Below, one piece after another: positions 20,614-27,790 of a stretch of 51,273 bases of DNA; positions within the stretch are counted from its first letter, which is position 1; each line of letters opens with the position of its first letter. Position numbers and translations under genes: made by a program. The notes under the pieces were generated by a model, which was given only the letters and a program-made list of their open reading frames with translations, ran no database searches and was not told the DNA's origin. Origin of the DNA: Pirellulales bacterium (GTDB lineage: Bacteria; Planctomycetota; Planctomycetia; Pirellulales; JADZDJ01); assembly GCA_020851115.1 (NCBI GenBank), contig JADZDJ010000164.1, forward strand, positions 1-51,273. Reading direction: 5' to 3'.

Positions 20614-20683
20614 GGATGAACTCAGATGAAAGGACGCGACATTCGTCTCATTCTCTTTAGCCTGTCTAAATCTGAGTTCATCC
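20614..20683. repeat. Perfect 14-bp inverted repeat, dnaN-dciA spacer
   Basis: GGATGAACTCAGAT (20614-20627) is matched exactly by its reverse complement at 20670-20683, with 42 bases between. Inside the left arm GATGAA recurs at a 10-base interval. The repeat fills most of the 140-bp gap and lies in the leader of dciA. No T-run follows either arm, so a simple terminator is unlikely. Confidence 0.75.
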
Positions 20684-20724
20684 GTGTCTCTTGGACACAG
20701 CTATCGTGAGTAAAGTTAAACTCG

Positions 20725-21840
20725 TTATCGGTCTCGCGCCAGTGGCATGATGACGTAGCCATAGCCATCGTCGGTGTGGCACACCGCGGCGCTATCCGCA
20801 TCTTTCAGTTCGAGAGTCAACGTTTTTCCTGGATCGAGCACTTTCAAAAAATCATTCACGAACTTCGGGTCGAGCGCGATGGTGATTTCGGGGCCGTCGT
20901 AAGCAATGGGGATTTCGACGCGCGATTGCCCCACGTCAGCCGCGCGGCCGGTGAGGGTCAGCGTGCCCCCCCCGAAGGTGAAATCGACCCCGCGACTTTC
21001 TTCGCTGGTGGCAATCGCGGCCTGTCGCACGGCGGCGTAGGTCGGGCCGACCGCCAGTTCGACCTTCGTCGCATCGCTGCGCTGGGGAAACACATCGCGC
21101 CATTTCGGGAAGCGGCCTTCGACCAGCCGTGAGTAGACCGTAAGCCGCGGAGTGCGAACCAGTACATCGTTAGGTCGAGCCGAAATTTGCACTTCACCGT
21201 CGCTGTCGGCAATCGCCCGTTCGAGCAGCGTCATCGCTTTCGTGGGGATGATCGTGGTCTGCGGGCCGGTCTCGTGCCCGCCGATGGCTTGCGCTGGGCC
21301 TTCCATCTTCGCGAGCCGACGGCCATCGGTCCCCACGCCAATGATTTGTCCGCCACTCATTTCCAGCAGCACACCCCCCAAGGCATAGCGGCTGCTTTCG
21401 TTGTCCGTGGCAAAGATCGTGCGGCGGACAAGTTCGCGGAACAACCTCGCCGACACTTCGTGAAATTTTTCCTCTTGGAAAAGAATGACTGTCGGAAATT
21501 CATCGGGATTTTCCGTCGGCAGCTTCCACTCGCTGCGGTCGCCGCGGATGATCACGCTTTGGCCGTCGCTTTCCAGGGAGAGCTGCTCGCCCGTGGCTTC
21601 ACGCAAAATCTGACCGACCCGGGGGACCGAGAGCAGGATGCTCCCCGGAGTTTCGACCACCAGACCAGGGACGGCGATGCGAATGCCGACTTCTAAATCG
21701 GTCGCCATCAGTGTGGCTTCCTCGCCGGTGGCTTCCAGCTTGATGTTCTGCAAGATCGGCTTGGGACTGCGCGCCGGCGCGACGCTAGCGGCTGTCTGAA
21801 AGGCCGCTTGAAATTTGTCGCGTTCGATCTTGATTTTCAT
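20725..21840 (-). CDS. dnaN: DNA polymerase III beta sliding clamp
   Basis: This is the processivity clamp of the replicative polymerase. The 371-residue protein has three clamp domains in order, with MKIKIERDKFQAAFQTAASV at the start, YALGGVLLEMSGGQIIGVGTDGRRLA in the middle, and a typical C-terminal end YGYVIMPLARDR in place of the common YVIMPMRL. The length is normal. GGAG and AGGA sequences lie directly upstream of the ATG at 21840. It is the second gene of the replication block, separated from dnaA by 511 bp rather than the usual short gap. Confidence 0.95.
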   Translation of the reverse strand: MKIKIERDKFQAAFQTAASVAPARSPKPILQNIKLEATGEEATLMATDLEVGIRIAVPGLVVETPGSILLSVPRVGQILREATGEQLSLESDGQSVIIRGDRSEWKLPTENPDEFPTVILFQEEKFHEVSARLFRELVRRTIFATDNESSRYALGGVLLEMSGGQIIGVGTDGRRLAKMEGPAQAIGGHETGPQTTIIPTKAMTLLERAIADSDGEVQISARPNDVLVRTPRLTVYSRLVEGRFPKWRDVFPQRSDATKVELAVGPTYAAVRQAAIATSEESRGVDFTFGGGTLTLTGRAADVGQSRVEIPIAYDGPEITIALDPKFVNDFLKVLDPGKTLTLELKDADSAAVCHTDDGYGYVIMPLARDR

Positions 21841-22351
21841 ATTCCTACTCCGTTAGATCCTTGGAAAAGCAATGACTATTTAAAAATTATCTTATTTATT
21901 GGCCGCAGCGTCTTTGGGCGTTTAAGTGTCGGGTGGATCGGCTGAAATTGCAAGCGTTGTTGCTGCTTCGTTCTAAGAGCCGAAATCGCTGCCTTGCGGT
22001 TCTTAGTTCTTTAGTTTCTTAAACAATCAGCAGCAGTAATTAGCTGGTGCAAAAATGTTGATTACGTTGGCGGAATTGCACATCGAATCGTAATCCATCG
22101 AGGAATCGTTCATCTGCTCCGCAGTGGAAAAACTGTTTATCGCTTGTCGATCGAGCGTTGAATTAACATCAACAACTGGACGAATAAAATTCCGTGGTAG
22201 CGTACGATGTCGAGGGCTTTCAGCGTAAGCTTGGTTACAGGCTGTCAAAGAACAGCTTTTCAACAAATCATCGTTTGCGTTTGCGTGCATATGATCCGTC
22301 AAAATCGGCATCCAAGAAGGTTGAAATCTTACCAACTCCAATTGCTTTCCA
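21841..22351. other. 511-bp dnaA-dnaN spacer, possible origin region
   Basis: The spacer is more AT-rich than its surroundings, with an especially AT-rich run at 21876-21900 just upstream of dnaN. I find no exact TTATCCACA box; near matches are AGTGGAAAA around 22122 and TTTTCAACA around 22257. A reading frame of 119 codons crosses the region on the minus strand but shows no protein-like character. In many bacteria the origin lies beside dnaA, so this or the region upstream of dnaA is the first place to look. This is inference. Confidence 0.35.
21961..22035. repeat. Nested hairpin upstream of dnaN
   Basis: The outer stem TGCTGCT/AGCAGCA (21961-21967/22029-22035) is perfect. The inner stem CTAAGAGCC (21973-21981) pairs with GGTTCTTAG (21998-22006) with one mismatch. 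The element could end dnaA transcription or structure the dnaN leader, since both genes read leftward. Confidence 0.5.
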
Positions 22352-23425
22352 TTACGATTTTGTCGCCAGCGACTCTCGCAACACATTGGCAGCCGCTCGC
22401 AGTTCTGCGTCGATTTCCAGGCGGCCTTCTAACGTGCGATAGAGGTATAGCACCGTACTGTGGTCGCGGTTGCCAAAGTACTTGCCGAGCGATTCCAAGC
22501 TTTGCCCGGTCAGTTGTCGGCCGAGGTAGATCGCCATGCTGCGGGCGAGTGACACTTGGCGGCTGCGGGCAGAGCCAGTGAGTTTCGTCGGCTTCAACCC
22601 ATAAAACTGGGCGACGACTTTGATGATCGTGCCGATGTTCGGTTGCTGGCGTACGCGGCGTAACGTGAGAAAACGACGGACATCGGCCATTCGTACGACG
22701 CTACCGCCGTCGAGCGTAGCAGTCAGCTCGCGCAGTGCTCCTTGCATTACTGGGACCGTTCCGACGACGCCTTCGGCCAGCAGCACCACAGCCGTCGGCT
22801 CGAGCTCGATTTCACACTCTGCAACCAAACGGCGTAGAATCTCCGCCCGCGCTGCGTTGCCAGGAGGCGCAAGGTTAATCAACAATCCGCTAGCCAAGCG
22901 GGTTCGCAAGCCAGGCGGAAGTTCGGTGATTTCGTCTAGCGGAACCCGCGACGTCAGCGCGACGGGCACTTCACGCAGTTCCAAGGCATCAAGTAGGTTG
23001 ATCAGCTCCCGCTGAGCCGAACGTCGACCGGCCAGGTCGGTTAAATCGTCCATTACGACCAAATTGGCCGAGCGATAGTGCGTGCGGAATTCGGTGAGCG
23101 CGTTGTCGTCGATCGCCGTGGCAACTTCGCGGACAAAATCGGCTCCAGTTGTCAACAGCCCATTCTCGCGAGATTCGGCAAGACCATGCGCCAGTAGCGA
23201 CTTGCCGCTCCCCGATGGACCGTATAATACTAGCGGACTGTAGGTTTGCTGGGTTGCGTCGAACCACCACTGCACAGCAAATCGCGCTAGACGATTCTCC
23301 GGCCCGACAATGAATTCAGACGCTTTGCGTGCTCGCCAAGCCGCTTGCGGATCATCCGCCGGCGCAGTCCCACCACGGCTCGATGAGCGCGGCAGCGAAA
23401 TGGCAATCACGTCAGATCCGATCAC
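22352..23425 (-). CDS. dnaA: Short DnaA-type replication initiator
   Basis: This AAA+ initiator is reduced to domains III and IV. The 357-residue protein reaches the AAA+ core at about residue 38 (FIVGPENRLA). Walker A is YGPSGSGKS (ending at S76, where most DnaA proteins have Thr) and Walker B is VVMDDLTDL (D126, D127). Domain IV contains LARSMAIYLGRQLTGQSLESLG and the DnaA-box recognition signature GNRDHSTVLY (from about 318). The N-terminal domain I, which normally recruits the helicase or self-associates, and the linker are missing. Upstream in-frame sequence has no plausible start before a stop. The GTG at 23425 is the most upstream option; GTG 23410 is possible. An Hda-like regulator is argued against by the intact DNA-binding domain and the dnaN-gyrB context. 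Confidence 0.85.
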   Translation of the reverse strand: MIGSDVIAISLPRSSSRGGTAPADDPQAAWRARKASEFIVGPENRLARFAVQWWFDATQQTYSPLVLYGPSGSGKSLLAHGLAESRENGLLTTGADFVREVATAIDDNALTEFRTHYRSANLVVMDDLTDLAGRRSAQRELINLLDALELREVPVALTSRVPLDEITELPPGLRTRLASGLLINLAPPGNAARAEILRRLVAECEIELEPTAVVLLAEGVVGTVPVMQGALRELTATLDGGSVVRMADVRRFLTLRRVRQQPNIGTIIKVVAQFYGLKPTKLTGSARSRQVSLARSMAIYLGRQLTGQSLESLGKYFGNRDHSTVLYLYRTLEGRLEIDAELRAAANVLRESLATKS

Positions 23426-23763
23426 GGCTCCGTCCGTCAGGAAAGAGGCTGTACCACAGAACAGAATTTCACCGGTGAGTCAATCCAAAATTATAGCGGA
23501 TTTTGGCTCGCACGACGAGCCACCAAAGGCAGAATTCCGGCTGGGAAAAGGCCCGTTTTTCCGAGGAATGCGCGGCGCTGTTCGCCAGTCGATCACAGGC
23601 GAATCATGGACCGGCGTACTCCTCGCGCTCCGCCGCGAGGACCGTACCACGCCCAAACTCTCGTTCGGAAACTCCCGATAGCAGGGAAACCGACTTACAT
23701 TTCATGTCTTGCACGACGATATCTTCATGGTGGAGCGTGTATGAGGATCTCCGGAGAATGACG
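23426..23763. other. 338-bp divergent region upstream of dnaA, no gene
   Basis: The stretch lies between dnaA (minus) and the pterin dehydratase gene (plus). It holds the probable dnaA promoter and two palindromes listed separately, and the GGAG that precedes the dehydratase start. I see no consensus DnaA boxes. Confidence 0.4.
23485..23521 (-). promoter_or_regulatory. dnaA promoter with overlapping palindromes
   Basis: On the minus strand a perfect TATAAT lies at 23495-23490, about 65 bases before the dnaA start. It sits inside the interrupted palindrome CCAAAA-N10-TTTTGG (23485-23506). A second one, GGCTCG-N5-CGAGCC (23505-23521), covers the place where a -35 box would be, and the -35 sequence itself is poor. 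The layout suggests a regulated promoter with operator sites; the binding protein is unknown. Confidence 0.45.
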
Positions 23764-24123
23764 ATGCCAACGCAAACGCCCGAACAACTCGTTTCGAAGA
23801 AGTGCGCTCCCTGTGAAGGGGGCGTGCCTAAGTACGGACAGGCCGACGCCGAAGAACAACTCAAGAAACTCGACGGTTGGCGGTTAACGCACGGCGGCGA
23901 GCGAATTCGCAAGCACTGGACAATGAAAAATTTTGTCGCGGCCATCGAATGGATCGACGCCGTTGCCAAGCTGGCCGAGGAAGAACAGCACCATCCCGAT
24001 TTGCATTTGGAAGGCTACCGCAACGCTTGGATCGAAATCTACACCCACGCCATCGGTGGGCTGTCAGAGAATGATTTTATCTTAGCGGCGAAGATCGATC
24101 GATTGCCTGTGAAGGTGAAGTGA
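23764..24123 (+). CDS. Pterin-4a-carbinolamine dehydratase
   Basis: This enzyme dehydrates 4a-hydroxytetrahydrobiopterin in pterin cofactor recycling and may serve other pterin-linked steps in bacteria. The 119-residue protein has the family lead CAPCEGGVP, then LDGWRLTHGGERIRKHW, and the active-site region EEEQHHPDLHLEGYRNAWI followed by TYTHAIGG-like ETYTHAIGGLSENDF (here EIYTHAIGGLSE). The paired histidines of HHPD are intact. GGAG 7 nt before ATG 23764 decides the start over the ATG two codons upstream. It stands alone; no phenylalanine hydroxylase is nearby. Confidence 0.92.
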   Translation: MPTQTPEQLVSKKCAPCEGGVPKYGQADAEEQLKKLDGWRLTHGGERIRKHWTMKNFVAAIEWIDAVAKLAEEEQHHPDLHLEGYRNAWIEIYTHAIGGLSENDFILAAKIDRLPVKVK

Positions 24124-24248
24124 GAGCGAATACTGCTGGAACTTCGCGGTTTTGCAATTCGTTTGCCGATCGAGGTAGATTCAGCGCTGGTGTAGCCATG
24201 TCGATTCCCAGTGTCGACGCACCAATCGAGCGCTGAATGGCGTGCGAT

Positions 24249-24590
24249 TTAGTGAAACTCCTCCAACTCCGCCAGCACTTCTTCGACGTGTGCGACCAGT
24301 TGCTTGGCGCGGCTGAGGCCACCAACATCGAGGACAAAGTAGAAGGCTTTGTCGTGATCGTCGAACTTGGTACCGCTAGTATAACGATCATAGAGCGATT
24401 TGAGTTCGTCGCCGGTCGGCAATAGTTTCGGTCGCACGGCGGAGTTTTGCCCGGTTGGTTTTCCGTTTTGACCCGCGGCGATTTCAGTATTGGCGGACGA
24501 TTTTAGGCTTGGCGACGTTTTCGTCGGTCGAGCGGATGGCGGGCTATTCTTCGACGTCTTGGGGGTCCGGGCAAGCTTTTTCTTGGCCAT
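24249..24590 (-). CDS. Hypothetical protein with basic Ser/Pro-rich N-terminus
   Basis: I do not recognise this 113-residue protein. The first half (about 1-55) is a low-complexity Lys, Ser, Thr and Pro-rich stretch beginning MAKKKLARTPKTSKNSPP. The second half looks folded and acidic, with SLYDRYTSGTKFDDHDKAFYF and a C-terminal amphipathic helix AKQLVAHVEEVLAELEEF. There is no signal peptide. The organisation resembles a small nucleic-acid-associated protein with a disordered basic arm, but that is only a resemblance. No Shine-Dalgarno sequence is evident. The frame is clearly more protein-like than the overlapping alternatives. Confidence 0.55.
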   Translation of the reverse strand: MAKKKLARTPKTSKNSPPSARPTKTSPSLKSSANTEIAAGQNGKPTGQNSAVRPKLLPTGDELKSLYDRYTSGTKFDDHDKAFYFVLDVGGLSRAKQLVAHVEEVLAELEEFH

Positions 24591-24996
24591 GATGCACCAT
24601 TGGAGTTTCGCAAAAATTGGCCGGCAATTCGATTGCAGGCTCGCGCCCAGTTGGCACGCCTCGCCGCAGATTCTGGCAGTATTCTAGCGTACTCTCAAGG
24701 TGACGAGCAACGTGCCGCCCGCCACACAGCCGCATGGCAATGTCGTCGATTTCGCGAACCGAACGGAATCCGAAATGCCAAATCACCCGGCATTTTTTGC
24801 GAAATTTGGCTTGTAACGCCTGCCTTTTCGGTGCCACAAATTGATGGGCAATCGCAAAAATTGGGCCGGATTGCTTTGATTTTCCCTTCATTCGCAGTTA
24901 TTCTAAGAGGTGCGCTTTTTACCGGAGCAGAACGCGGTTTGGCGGGATCCATTCGACGAATCTGCGTTCGAGGCAACTTTTTGTGGGAGTCATGCA
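24591..24996. other. 406-bp divergent spacer, no gene
   Basis: Overlapping frames on both strands were examined and rejected as non-coding. The right part contains the promoter candidate at 24876-24904 for the Gly-rich exported protein. Confidence 0.4.
24876..24904 (+). promoter_or_regulatory. Sigma-70-like promoter of exported Gly-rich protein
   Basis: TTGATT (24876-24881) and TATTCT (24899-24904) are separated by exactly 17 bases. The downstream gene starts at 24997, giving a leader of about 85 bases. Confidence 0.5.
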
Positions 24997-25830
24997 ATGC
25001 ACCGTTATGTCATTCGAAATTTATCGATCGGGCTGGTGGTTGGGTTGGCGATCTCGGTGAGCTGGCTGGTTGCAAATGCTGCGGAAAAATTGACCGCTAC
25101 CAAGCCGGCGCCGCAGGCGATCGATCTGTTCGCTGGCATGACGAGCGGCGATCTCGATGTGAAGTTTATCGCCAAGAATGACCGCCAAGCGCAACTGATC
25201 GTCAAGAACAAGACCAAGCAGCCGCTTTCGATCCAACTGCCCAAGGCCTTTGCGGCCACTCCGGTGTTAGGGCAAGTCGGTGGAGGATTGGGAGGTATGG
25301 GGGGCGGCGGCCGGGGTAATCAAAATAGCGGCGGCAACAATAACAACCCAAATCAATCCATGGGTGGCGGGATGGGCGGCGGGATGGGTGGCGGGATGAT
25401 GGGCGGCGGCGGCTTTAATATCGCTCCCGAAGCGATCGGCAAGTTAAAAGTCGACGTCGTTTGCCTGGAGCACGGCAAGAACGATCCCAACGGCCACATT
25501 CCCTACGAAATTAAACCAATCGAAGAGTATACGTCGAATGCGCGAGTTCAAGAGTTGCTGGTGATGATGGGCGAAGGCAATTTGCCGCAGCGTGCTGCCC
25601 AGGCGGCGGCCTGGCACCTGGCGAACAACATGAGTTGGAACGAATTGGCTGCCAAGAAAATTACGCACATCGGCCAGCCTGACCAACCATACTTTTCACA
25701 ACCAGAACTGCAAGTGGCGCTGCAAATTGCTGTGCAAGCCGAGCGATTGGCCGACGCCCGCCCGCCAGCAGAGAAAAAATCGGCGACGACCGAAGAGCGT
25801 CGCTCTCGCAGCCAGTCTGACTTGCGCTAG
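24997..25830 (+). CDS. Exported Gly/Met-rich protein of unknown function
   Basis: The 277-residue protein has an N-terminal signal peptide (hydrophobic LSIGLVVGLAISVSWLVANA, cleavage likely after ANA). A beta-rich region (about 35-85) follows, then a low-complexity block of Gly, Met and Asn (about 95-145) with repeated MGGG units. After the block a folded segment (KLKVDVVCLEHGKNDPNGHIPYEI) and helical repeats (AAQAAAWHLANNMSWNELAAKK) follow, ending in a charged tail. GGGAG 7 nt upstream supports the ATG at 24997. It is probably periplasmic or surface-located. I recognise the general style of planctomycete exported proteins but not a family with known function. Confidence 0.7.
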   Translation: MHRYVIRNLSIGLVVGLAISVSWLVANAAEKLTATKPAPQAIDLFAGMTSGDLDVKFIAKNDRQAQLIVKNKTKQPLSIQLPKAFAATPVLGQVGGGLGGMGGGGRGNQNSGGNNNNPNQSMGGGMGGGMGGGMMGGGGFNIAPEAIGKLKVDVVCLEHGKNDPNGHIPYEIKPIEEYTSNARVQELLVMMGEGNLPQRAAQAAAWHLANNMSWNELAAKKITHIGQPDQPYFSQPELQVALQIAVQAERLADARPPAEKKSATTEERRSRSQSDLR

Positions 25831-25964
25831 TCGGTGCAGTTGGCTCCAGTGCAAGCTTGAAGTGCTGGAGAGCGTGCGATCGCATTGTCTTGTCGCTTCA
25901 TGCGCGCAAGAACATTGCCGATATGAGTTGTCAGCCGATGGCACGCGGCTCAAATGACATCGAT

Positions 25965-27290
25965 TCAGCTCAGTTCCGCCGCGTTGTCTTCCAGCCGACG
26001 GATGTAGGCCTGAAGTCCGCGGATTTCGGCTTCCAGTTCGCGCCGCTGGGATTCGCAATTCAGGCGATAGCTCGCCAATTCGTTCTGTGCTCGCTGCTGC
26101 TGCATTTCGCGACCGGCTAGCTGAGCCGCTTGCTCTTCAATTTGACGGTGCTGGGCGGCCATCCAGTTTTCGAATTCGCGTTGGCGGGCGGCAATTTGGC
26201 GGTGTTGCTTCGCGGCCGTGGCCGTCCGTGCGGCCAGTTCGCTACGCTGGCGCTCGACGCCTTCACTTTGCAAGCGGTAATGTTCGCTGAGCTTCGCTCG
26301 CAGCCGTGCCAGCGATTGAACGATGATTGCCGGCGGCACTTGTCCCGCAAGTTCCGCGCGAAGCTCCTGAGTTGCTAATTGCGATTCGAGCGAATCTCGT
26401 TGCGTCAACAGTAATTCGTTGTGGAGTTGCTCGATGGCCGCGGCGCGTTTTTCAAATTGGCTTTCCTGCTCGTCCAGCTCGCTGCGCCGTTGGACCAGCT
26501 CGGCTGTCTGCCTCGCGCGATCCTCGTCGAGTTGTCGCCGCTGGTGTTCAAGTCGGGCGGCATGCGCTTCGCGCTCGGCCAGAAGTTCTTGACGAGCGAA
26601 TTGCAGTTCGACTTCACTGTGGGAGATCCTTGCCTCGGCGGCTTCGAGATGTTGATGACGGATCGCAAGCTGCTTCTCGATTGCCTCGCAGTGGTGATGG
26701 CGAGCCTCCAGTTGCGCCGAGCGTTCGTGGAATTCGGATTGGCGCAGGCGAAAGTCGATTTCGTCGTCAATCGCACTCGGCGATCGTTGCATGCCAGCAG
26801 CAGAAGTCTCTTCGGAGTAAAGTGCCGCCGACCTGCCGAGCGATTGCAGTCTCAGACTTATCTCCTGCTCACGGCGCTCCCATTCTGCCTGCCGCCGCGT
26901 CAAGCGGCCGTGTTGCTCTTGAAACCAGAGCCGTGCACTGCGGGCGGCTGCTTCGTGACGCGCAAGTTGCGAGTGAAGTTCCGCCTCGCGGTGATCGAGG
27001 TCGCGTTGACGAGATTCCAAATGCCCGGCCAATTGTTGGGCCTGCGTACGGAACTGGCGCACAAGCGTCGAAGAAACGTTTTCCGCGTCCAGGATCGAGT
27101 CCGTCGTTAAAACAGCGAGCGGCAATTCAGTCGGCGCGGCAACCGGCAAAGCGGCAGCCTCCCGTAATACCGCAGCGTCCTCCTCTGCCCGAGGAATCTC
27201 GTGCGGCGGATCGAATCGGGTCGCCCGGACGGAAGGGGGGCATTCGCTCCGGACAGGCTCGGTATTGGGAGAGGTCTCAGTCGCGGGCAT
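25965..27290 (-). CDS. Long coiled-coil protein of unknown function
   Basis: About 440 residues from the ATG at 27290. After a Pro/Glu-rich N-terminal region (about 1-75) almost the entire protein, from TLVRQFRTQAQQLAGHLES onward, is Glu, Arg, Gln and Ala-rich with strong heptad character. It contains many near-repeats of the type ERREQE, LDHREAEL and LAAREREFE-like IAARQREFENW. No membrane segment, Walker motif or SMC hinge is visible. It is probably a cytoplasmic rod or scaffold. An in-frame start at 27371 would add 27 basic residues; I prefer 27290 but without a ribosome binding site to confirm it. The neighbours give no functional clue. Confidence 0.65.
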   Translation of the reverse strand: MPATETSPNTEPVRSECPPSVRATRFDPPHEIPRAEEDAAVLREAAALPVAAPTELPLAVLTTDSILDAENVSSTLVRQFRTQAQQLAGHLESRQRDLDHREAELHSQLARHEAAARSARLWFQEQHGRLTRRQAEWERREQEISLRLQSLGRSAALYSEETSAAGMQRSPSAIDDEIDFRLRQSEFHERSAQLEARHHHCEAIEKQLAIRHQHLEAAEARISHSEVELQFARQELLAEREAHAARLEHQRRQLDEDRARQTAELVQRRSELDEQESQFEKRAAAIEQLHNELLLTQRDSLESQLATQELRAELAGQVPPAIIVQSLARLRAKLSEHYRLQSEGVERQRSELAARTATAAKQHRQIAARQREFENWMAAQHRQIEEQAAQLAGREMQQQRAQNELASYRLNCESQRRELEAEIRGLQAYIRRLEDNAAELS

Positions 27291-27790
27291 GGCATATAGC
27301 TGGAAATTCGTCCTTCGCCGATCCCCCGCGCGACAGTCTTTGCGCGACCGACAAAGTTTAACCATCCTCATTCATCGGCAAACCGGCGTCGGCAGTTGAT
27401 GAAGATTTGATCGTGGCCATGATGCTAGCGATGACGGCTCACTGAAGATTCCGATAACCAGGGATGGCCGGCGAATAGAGTTTATGGGTTGAAATTTGCG
27501 TGGACAAAGCCGTCGACCGTTCGACGACCCAAGAGATTGGCGAATTCCACATCCTGGAAATTGCCGTGCCGTACTATCGGGCAGTCGATGCAAATTACCG
27601 GTTGCAGAATTGCAAGTGCTAGCACAAAATGGTTTATTCCCCATCAATGCGGGGAATCCATGAGTGACTGGCGCTGCGCATGGCGGTTGATCGTCCTTGT
27701 CGGGGGCAATACTTTTTGGGTTGCGGCCACAGGCCGTTTTTGAATCGTGATTTGCCGGTTTCGGCAAGACTCGGCAACGCGGAGGTTGAA
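27291..27790. other. Roughly 500-bp divergent spacer, no gene
   Basis: It separates the coiled-coil gene (minus) from the DegT gene (plus). Two hairpins stand out: ATTCCCC-N8-GGGGAAT near 27636-27657, and CGGCC-ACA-GGCCG followed by TTTTT at 27724-27742. The latter looks like a small intrinsic terminator on the plus strand only about 50 bases before the DegT start, so it could act as an attenuator. No convincing small gene is present. Confidence 0.4.
27724..27742 (+). terminator. Terminator-like hairpin ahead of DegT gene
   Basis: A five-pair GC stem with a three-base loop is followed immediately by five T residues. It precedes the DegT start at 27791 and no plus-strand gene ends just before it, so leader attenuation is an alternative to termination of an upstream gene. 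Confidence 0.4.

Noticed and set aside
22027-22386. 119-codon minus-strand frame in the dnaA-dnaN spacer
   Set aside because: It overlaps the dnaA 3' end, has an odd composition (many Asn, Ser, Met, Cys), no ribosome binding site and no recognisable motif.
24544-25181. Overlapping frames of 115 and 193 codons left of the Gly-rich gene
   Set aside because: They lack protein-like composition, overlap real genes or the promoter candidate, and have no ribosome binding site.
26327-27361. 344-codon frame antisense to the coiled-coil gene
   Set aside because: The sense frame has heptad periodicity throughout; the antisense product is Arg/Pro-rich and featureless.
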